Of a stretch of DNA of 10,291 nt, positions 6,296-10,291 are shown piece by piece (positions within the stretch are counted from its first letter, which is position 1; the number at the start of each line of letters is the position of its first letter). This stretch comes from an uncultured Thiomonas sp. GTDB lineage: Bacteria > Pseudomonadota > Gammaproteobacteria > Burkholderiales > Burkholderiaceae_C. A program made the position numbers and the translations under genes. The notes beneath the pieces are model-generated. The model saw only the letters and a list, made by a program, of their open reading frames with translations. It did not search any database and was not told the DNA's origin. Where the stretch lies: NCBI GenBank assembly GCA_937927695.1, contig CALBRU010000140.1:1-10291 (forward strand), written 5' to 3'.

Positions 6296-7951
6296 ATGCA
6301 CACCTTCTCGCTGAAGACAGCCTTGGCCGCCAGTTCCAGCGCCCTGCTGCTCGCGGCCTGCGGTGGCGGTGGCGGCACGCCCACCCCCACCACCGGCTCG
6401 GCTGACACCCTGATTTCAGCCAGCGTCACGCCCACCGCGGCGATATCGACCAACACCATTGCAACGTCGAGCCACTGGATGGGCCGCTACCCCAGCGGGG
6501 TGCAGCAGCTCATCGGCGCGCCGGTTTGCGGCGTGACGGTCTACAAGTACACCTACGCCACCGTGGGCGGCGAGAACGAATCCACCACCGCCACCGGTGC
6601 GCTGATGATTCCCTCCGGCAGCACCGCGCAATGTCAGGGCGCAAAGCCCATCGTGCTCTACGCCCACGGCACCGCGCTGAGCAAGAACCGTGACCTGGCC
6701 GCACTCGGCGACCCGAGCAACCCCGCCTTCGGCACCGCCTCGCGCGTGGCCATGATCTTCGCCGCGCAGGGCGACATCGTCGTTGCGCCCAACTACGCCG
6801 GTTACGACACCTCGCCCCTGCCCTACGCGCCTTATCTCAATAAACAGCAGCAGTCGCAGGACATGATCGACAGTCTCACGGCCGCGCGGCAAGCGTTGAT
6901 GCAACTGAACCTGCCCGTGAGCGACAACGGCAAACTGTTCGTCACCGGCTATTCGCAAGGCGGCTTTGTGTCGATGGCCACACTGGCCAAGCTCGATGCC
7001 CAGGGCCGCCCGGCCACAGCGGGCGCGCCGATGTCCGGGCCTTACGGCATGCTCGCCATCAGCGATGAGATCATGCTCGGACATCCCAACGTTGGCGGCA
7101 CCGCCTACCTGCCGCTGGTCGCCAACTCTTACGCCCATCTGCCCGCTGGGTCGCCGCAAATCGACCTGGCCGCCATGTTCAACCCGCTTTACGCGGACGC
7201 GCCGACCCTGTTCCCCGGCCCCGTGGGCTTTGCGGGCTTCAGCCAACTGGTGCAGGCCGGAAAGATTCCGTACACCGCCATCTTTCAGTCTGCGCCCCCC
7301 GGCAACACCACGCTGGACAGCCTGAGCGAAGGCTGGCCGCTCGGCCCGCTGGGCTTCGATCCGACGAACTATCTCATCAGCACGGCTTACCGCGCGCAAT
7401 ATGTAGCCGACGTGCTCGCCCACCCCGACGGCGCCGCGCCCGTTGATGGCTCCGCCCCCAACTTCACCACCACCGCGCCAACGCCTGCGAGCAACCCGCA
7501 AGACCCCCTGCGGCAAATTCTCCTGGCCAACGATCTGCGCGGCTACACCCCGAGCATGCCGCTGCTGATGTGCGGCGGCGATCAAGACCCCGAAGTGTTC
7601 TGGAACCAGGACGCCGCCGCCATGACTGCCACCCTGATGAACAAGACCCAGACCCACCCCGGCCTGCGCTTCGCCACCCTCGACCTGGACAACCAGGGCA
7701 GCCCCGGCACCTACAGCAACGGCCTGACCAGCTATGGCCTGAACACCGCACAGCAACAGATCATGCAGACCGTGGCGAGCACGGTGCAAGGTGGTTTCAT
7801 CGCGTATCAACAAGGTGTGGTGCAAGCGGCTGAAACGCAGGGCTACACGGCGCAGCAGGCTGCTGCCTACGCGATGGAGAACTACCACACCGACGAGCGC
7901 CCGTTCTGCACCGTGGCAGCGCGCGCCTTCTTCAATCTTTATGCGCAGTAA
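6296..7951 (+). CDS. Lipoprotein alpha/beta-hydrolase, secretory lipase (LIP)-like esterase
   Basis: This is a 551-residue predicted esterase or lipase. A lipoprotein signal peptide ends in the lipobox LAAC with Cys22 as the lipidation site. Gly at +2 means no inner-membrane retention signal, so it is probably sent to the outer membrane. A Gly-, Thr- and Pro-rich linker follows (23-34). The alpha/beta-hydrolase core shows the strand VLYAHGTA (120-127, oxyanion region) and the nucleophile elbow GYSQGG with Ser220. A likely acid is Asp429 or Asp431 in CGGDQDPEVFW, and a likely His is 531 in YHTDERPFC. Cys426 and Cys538 could pair as a disulfide near the active site. The layout resembles the secretory lipase family first described in fungi (PF03583). 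The natural substrate (lipid ester, polyester or xenobiotic ester) cannot be read from sequence. The ATG at 6296 has a good ribosome site. It stands alone, with divergent and convergent neighbours. Confidence 0.88.
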   Translation: MHTFSLKTALAASSSALLLAACGGGGGTPTPTTGSADTLISASVTPTAAISTNTIATSSHWMGRYPSGVQQLIGAPVCGVTVYKYTYATVGGENESTTATGALMIPSGSTAQCQGAKPIVLYAHGTALSKNRDLAALGDPSNPAFGTASRVAMIFAAQGDIVVAPNYAGYDTSPLPYAPYLNKQQQSQDMIDSLTAARQALMQLNLPVSDNGKLFVTGYSQGGFVSMATLAKLDAQGRPATAGAPMSGPYGMLAISDEIMLGHPNVGGTAYLPLVANSYAHLPAGSPQIDLAAMFNPLYADAPTLFPGPVGFAGFSQLVQAGKIPYTAIFQSAPPGNTTLDSLSEGWPLGPLGFDPTNYLISTAYRAQYVADVLAHPDGAAPVDGSAPNFTTTAPTPASNPQDPLRQILLANDLRGYTPSMPLLMCGGDQDPEVFWNQDAAAMTATLMNKTQTHPGLRFATLDLDNQGSPGTYSNGLTSYGLNTAQQQIMQTVASTVQGGFIAYQQGVVQAAETQGYTAQQAAAYAMENYHTDERPFCTVAARAFFNLYAQ

Positions 7952-7975
7952 GCGGGGCTGGCCTGTCGCTACCCG

Positions 7976-8011
7976 CCACGCGGCCAGGAGCCTGTCGGGC
8001 TTGGGGCGTGG
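7976..8011. terminator. Imperfect hairpin between convergent hydrolase and VOC genes, possible terminator
   Basis: CCACGC (7976-7981) pairs with GCGTGG (8006-8011). Inside, CCA pairs with TGG and AGCC with GGCT around a 5-base loop, with small bulges. It starts 25 bp after the hydrolase stop and 50 bp from the end of the VOC gene. No T-run follows in either direction, so a terminator role is only suggested by position. The rest of the gap 7952-8060 holds nothing I can identify. Confidence 0.3.
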
Positions 8012-8060
8012 AAGGCGAAAAAGGGCGGTGTGAATGCCATGGGGCGGCGGCTGCTAGCCT

Positions 8061-8468
8061 CTACGACGCTGCACGGCAGACGGCGGCGAGTTTGTTGCCA
8101 TCGGGGTCGCGCACGTAGGCGGCGTAGAAATCCGGGCCGTAGTGCGGGCGCAATCCGGGTGCGCCTTCGCTGCTGCCGCCATGCGCCAGTGCAGCAGCGT
8201 GAAAATCATCGACCTGCACCCGGCTGCTGGCAGCCAACGCGATCATGGTTCCATTTCCCACTGTGGCCGACTGACCATCGAAGGGTTTGCACAGCCACAG
8301 CGCCAGCTCCACCCGCCCTTCATCGACGTATCGGCCCCAGCCGATTTCCTGCGTGGGATCGTCGTCTTCCGTCGCGCAGCGCGCGTGCCCGAGCGCGGCC
8401 AACACCGGGTCGTAGAACGCGGCCGCGCGAACGAGATCGTTGCTGCCGAGCATAAGGTAGGTGAACAT
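8061..8468 (-). CDS. VOC-superfamily (glyoxalase/bleomycin resistance fold) protein
   Basis: This 135-residue protein has the length of a single-domain VOC protein with paired beta-alpha-beta-beta-beta units. Typical segments are LGSNDLVRAAAFYDPVLAALG (split over 7-27), PFDGQSATVGNGTMIALAA (62-80) and YVRDPDGNKL (118-127) at the C-terminal strand. VOC proteins include metal-dependent glyoxalases, dioxygenases and antibiotic-binding proteins, and the reaction cannot be named here. The first strand reads MFTYLML, with Tyr4 where relatives I recall carry His, a usual metal ligand; His109 is kept. This may mean altered or lost metal binding. It is 31 bp downstream of the cold-shock/DUF1294 gene on the same strand, so they could share a transcript. 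The fold is confident; the function is unknown. Confidence 0.85.
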   Translation of the reverse strand: MFTYLMLGSNDLVRAAAFYDPVLAALGHARCATEDDDPTQEIGWGRYVDEGRVELALWLCKPFDGQSATVGNGTMIALAASSRVQVDDFHAAALAHGGSSEGAPGLRPHYGPDFYAAYVRDPDGNKLAAVCRAAS

Positions 8469-8499
8469 CGTGTGCGCTCAGAGAGTTTTCGCCACGCCG

Positions 8500-9120
8500 T
8501 CAAGCCGCGGGCAAGATATCGTGACCAAAAGGGGATGACAACACGATCAGCCCCAGAATATTCAACGTAACCGTTGCCCAGAAGACGGCCCGAAATTCCG
8601 GTTTGACTGTTTTATGGCGGAACGCCTGTTGCGCCAGCAGCGCACCCGGCCAGCCACCGATCAGGCTCAGAAAATGCAGGGTTTTTTCCGGCGTTCTCCG
8701 GGACTGGTTCAACGCCGCAGCTTTGTCGATTGCATACGCGACAAAACACACAACGCTGGCGATCAGATAGAACGGAACGAAGTATTTTGGCGGCGTCCAG
8801 AGCAGGGATAGCCCGACGCACAAGGCCACAAAAGCCGGAATGAGCCACAGCGAGCCTGTTTTGCGCGGCAAAGGCGACGGCCTCGGCGCAGGGCGCTTTG
8901 ACGCATTTGCTGGCCGGACTCGGAGCACCTGCACCGCACGCTTACGCCCTGAGGCATCAGTCTCAATGCCGAAACGCAGCCGCTCGCCGACCTTGGGCTT
9001 GCCGGGATGGGCTGCAAATGCCTTGATGTGGACGAAGATGTCCTGGTCGCCTATATCCGGAGTGATGAAGCCATACCCCTTTTCTTCGTTCCACTGCCGC
9101 AGACTGCCTTCGAATTGCAT
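8500..9120 (-). CDS. Cold-shock domain plus DUF1294 membrane protein
   Basis: This is a 206-residue two-part protein. Residues 1-67 form a cold-shock (OB-fold) domain with RNP1 KGYGFITP (14-21) and RNP2 DIFVHIKAF (27-35), expected to bind single-stranded RNA or DNA. A basic Pro/Arg-rich linker (68-88) leads to a membrane part with helices at about 91-109, 113-131, 148-165 and 178-196. Between helices 2 and 3 and around helix 3 lies the DUF1294 signature: SRRTPEKTLHFLSLIGGWPG (140-159), then the LLAQQAFRHKT segment. CSD-DUF1294 fusions are widespread in proteobacteria, and their role is unknown. The architecture suggests nucleic-acid binding at the inner face of the membrane. AAGGAA lies about 15 bases before the ATG, a long spacing, so the ribosome site is weak. 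A 31-bp gap to the VOC gene suggests possible co-transcription. Confidence 0.92.
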   Translation of the reverse strand: MQFEGSLRQWNEEKGYGFITPDIGDQDIFVHIKAFAAHPGKPKVGERLRFGIETDASGRKRAVQVLRVRPANASKRPAPRPSPLPRKTGSLWLIPAFVALCVGLSLLWTPPKYFVPFYLIASVVCFVAYAIDKAAALNQSRRTPEKTLHFLSLIGGWPGALLAQQAFRHKTVKPEFRAVFWATVTLNILGLIVLSSPFGHDILPAA

Positions 9121-9177
9121 GATGGATTGCTTGAGTTCCTTACCTTGATCCAGCGATTATTCATGTGACTTGCCCAC

Positions 9178-10291
9178 TCACGCAAAAATCTTCCCCGGAT
9201 TGAGGATGCCCTTCGGATCGAGTGCCTGCTTGATGGCGCGCATCACGTCGAGGGCGTCGTCGCCAGCTTCTTCGCGCAGAAAGCCCTGCTTGTGCAGGCC
9301 GATGCCGTGTTCGCCGCTGCAGGTGCCGCCGAGCTTAAGGGCGCGGCGCACGAGCTGGGCGTTGAGGCGCTCGGCGAGTTCGCGCTCTTCAGGTTTTGCG
9401 GGGTCGATGAGGTAGCCGATGTGGTAGTTGCCGTCGCCCACATGGCCGACGACAAAGTAGGGCAGACCGGCTTCGTCGGCCTCGGCAATGGTGTCGTTGA
9501 TGCTCTCGGCCAGGCGCGAAATGGGCACGCAGGTGTCGGTGGTGACGCAGCGGCAGCCGGGCTTCATTTGCAGCGCGGAGAGGTAGGCGTGGTGCCGCGC
9601 CTTCCACAGCCTGCTGCGTTCTTCTGGCGTGTCGGCCCAGGCGAAGTCGGAGCCGGCATAGTCTGCGGCGAGGGTCTGCACGGTTTCGGCCTGCTCGCGC
9701 ACGCCAGCGGGAGAGCCGTGGAATTCCATCAGCAACAGGGGCTGCTCGGGCAGGCCGAGATGGTCGTGCGCGTTGACCGCGCGCACCGCGCCGGGGTCCA
9801 TCAGTTCCACGCGGGCGATGGGAATGCCCGCCTGGATGAGGGCGATGGTGCAGTCCACCGCGCGCGCCACGTCGGGGAAGGAGCACACCGCGGCGGCCAC
9901 GGCCTCGGGCTGCGGGTACAGGCGCAGGGTGACTTCGGTGATGATGCCCAGCGTGCCCTCGCTGCCTACCATGAGGCGGGTGAGATCGTAGCCCGCGCTG
10001 CTTTTGCGCGCCTGGGTGCCGGTGCGCACCACGCGGCCGTCGGCCAGCACCACGGTGAGCGCCAGCACGTTTTCGCGCATGGTGCCGTAGCGCACGGCGT
10101 TGGTGCCCGAGGCGCGCGTGGCGGCCATGCCGCCTATCGTGGCGTCGGCGCCGGGGTCGATGGGGAAGAACAGGCCGGTATGGCGCAGTTCGTCGTTCAA
10201 CTGCAGCCGCGTGACCCCGGCCTGCACGGTGACGAGCATGTCGGCGGCGGCCACGTCGAGGATGCGGTTCATGCGCGTGAGATCGAGGCTG
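9178..10291 (-). CDS. FAD-linked oxidase, D-lactate dehydrogenase (cytochrome) / glycolate oxidase GlcD type, N-terminus outside window
   Basis: This flavoenzyme probably oxidises D-lactate or a related 2-hydroxy acid and passes electrons to a cytochrome or quinone. About 370 residues are visible. The frame continues past the Met at 10272 as SLDLTRMNRI, a usual internal segment, so roughly the first 100 residues of a family of about 460-480 are missing. FAD-binding (PCMH) motifs are PIDPGADATIGG (37-48, counted from that Met) and SSAGYDLTRLMVGSEGTLG (91-109). The C-terminal substrate domain (FAD-oxidase_C) has TDTCVPISRL (245-254), the metal-binding GHVGDGNYH (276-284), GEHGIGLHK (320-328) and the usual NPGKIF end. 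All key motifs are present, so it should be active. The 57-bp gap to the cold-shock gene start, on the same strand, allows but does not prove read-through. Substrate within the family (D-lactate, glycolate, 2-hydroxyglutarate) is not resolved. Confidence 0.92.
   Translation of the reverse strand, partial: SLDLTRMNRILDVAAADMLVTVQAGVTRLQLNDELRHTGLFFPIDPGADATIGGMAATRASGTNAVRYGTMRENVLALTVVLADGRVVRTGTQARKSSAGYDLTRLMVGSEGTLGIITEVTLRLYPQPEAVAAAVCSFPDVARAVDCTIALIQAGIPIARVELMDPGAVRAVNAHDHLGLPEQPLLLMEFHGSPAGVREQAETVQTLAADYAGSDFAWADTPEERSRLWKARHHAYLSALQMKPGCRCVTTDTCVPISRLAESINDTIAEADEAGLPYFVVGHVGDGNYHIGYLIDPAKPEERELAERLNAQLVRRALKLGGTCSGEHGIGLHKQGFLREEAGDDALDVMRAIKQALDPKGILNPGKIFA

Noticed and set aside
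6062..6301. Upstream extension of the flavoprotein by 80 residues
   Set aside because: The Met at 6061 starts exactly at the first FAD-binding strand, and the extra residues would run through the divergent control region with no domain.
6416..7888. 490-residue open frame antisense to the lipoprotein hydrolase
   Set aside because: It is a shadow of the clear hydrolase gene, with low-complexity Gly/Arg/Val content and no recognisable motif or ribosome site.
8030..8455. Plus-strand frame of 141 residues over the VOC gene
   Set aside because: It is Arg-rich and motif-free, and lies opposite a protein with a recognisable VOC pattern.

Overview
The window is GC-rich and gene-dense. Codon use, protein styles (a Gly-rich lipoprotein linker, a secreted lipase-like lipoprotein, a D-lactate dehydrogenase-type flavoprotein) and the sulfur-type redox genes suggest a betaproteobacterium of the Burkholderiales, perhaps a Thiomonas-like sulfur metaboliser. 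This is an inference from protein character only; no 16S or other marker gene is present.

Layout from left to right. (1) The C-terminal end of an EAL-domain c-di-GMP phosphodiesterase (+), cut by the left edge, converges with a TIGR04325-type SAM methyltransferase gene (-). (2) A divergent AT-rich intergenic region of about 230 bp leads into a three-gene operon (+). This operon encodes an octaheme c-type cytochrome of the octaheme tetrathionate reductase (OTR) family with a C-terminal membrane anchor, a four-helix di-heme-type cytochrome b, and a membrane-anchored or exported protein of unknown function. Spacing is 12 bp between the first two genes and an 8-bp overlap between the second and third. 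(3) Two perfect G+C-rich hairpins in tandem separate the operon from a convergent gene (-) for a sulfide:quinone reductase-like FAD oxidoreductase. (4) A second divergent region with a TetR-operator-like palindrome precedes a lipoprotein alpha/beta-hydrolase gene (+). (5) A convergent pair follows on the minus strand: a cold-shock-domain/DUF1294 membrane protein, then a VOC (glyoxalase-fold) protein. (6) The right edge cuts a D-lactate dehydrogenase/glycolate oxidase-type FAD enzyme gene (-).

The functional centre is region 2. The cytochrome b would take electrons from the quinol pool and pass them to the membrane-tethered octaheme protein, whose family reduces tetrathionate and, in vitro, nitrite and hydroxylamine. 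The unknown third protein is translationally linked and is the least explained part. The adjacent SQR-like flavoprotein suggests a sulfur-redox neighbourhood, but it lacks one of the three cysteines of classical SQR, so its substrate is open. The remaining genes look like ordinary chromosomal genes. I saw no tRNA, rRNA, CRISPR array, transposase or prophage gene.
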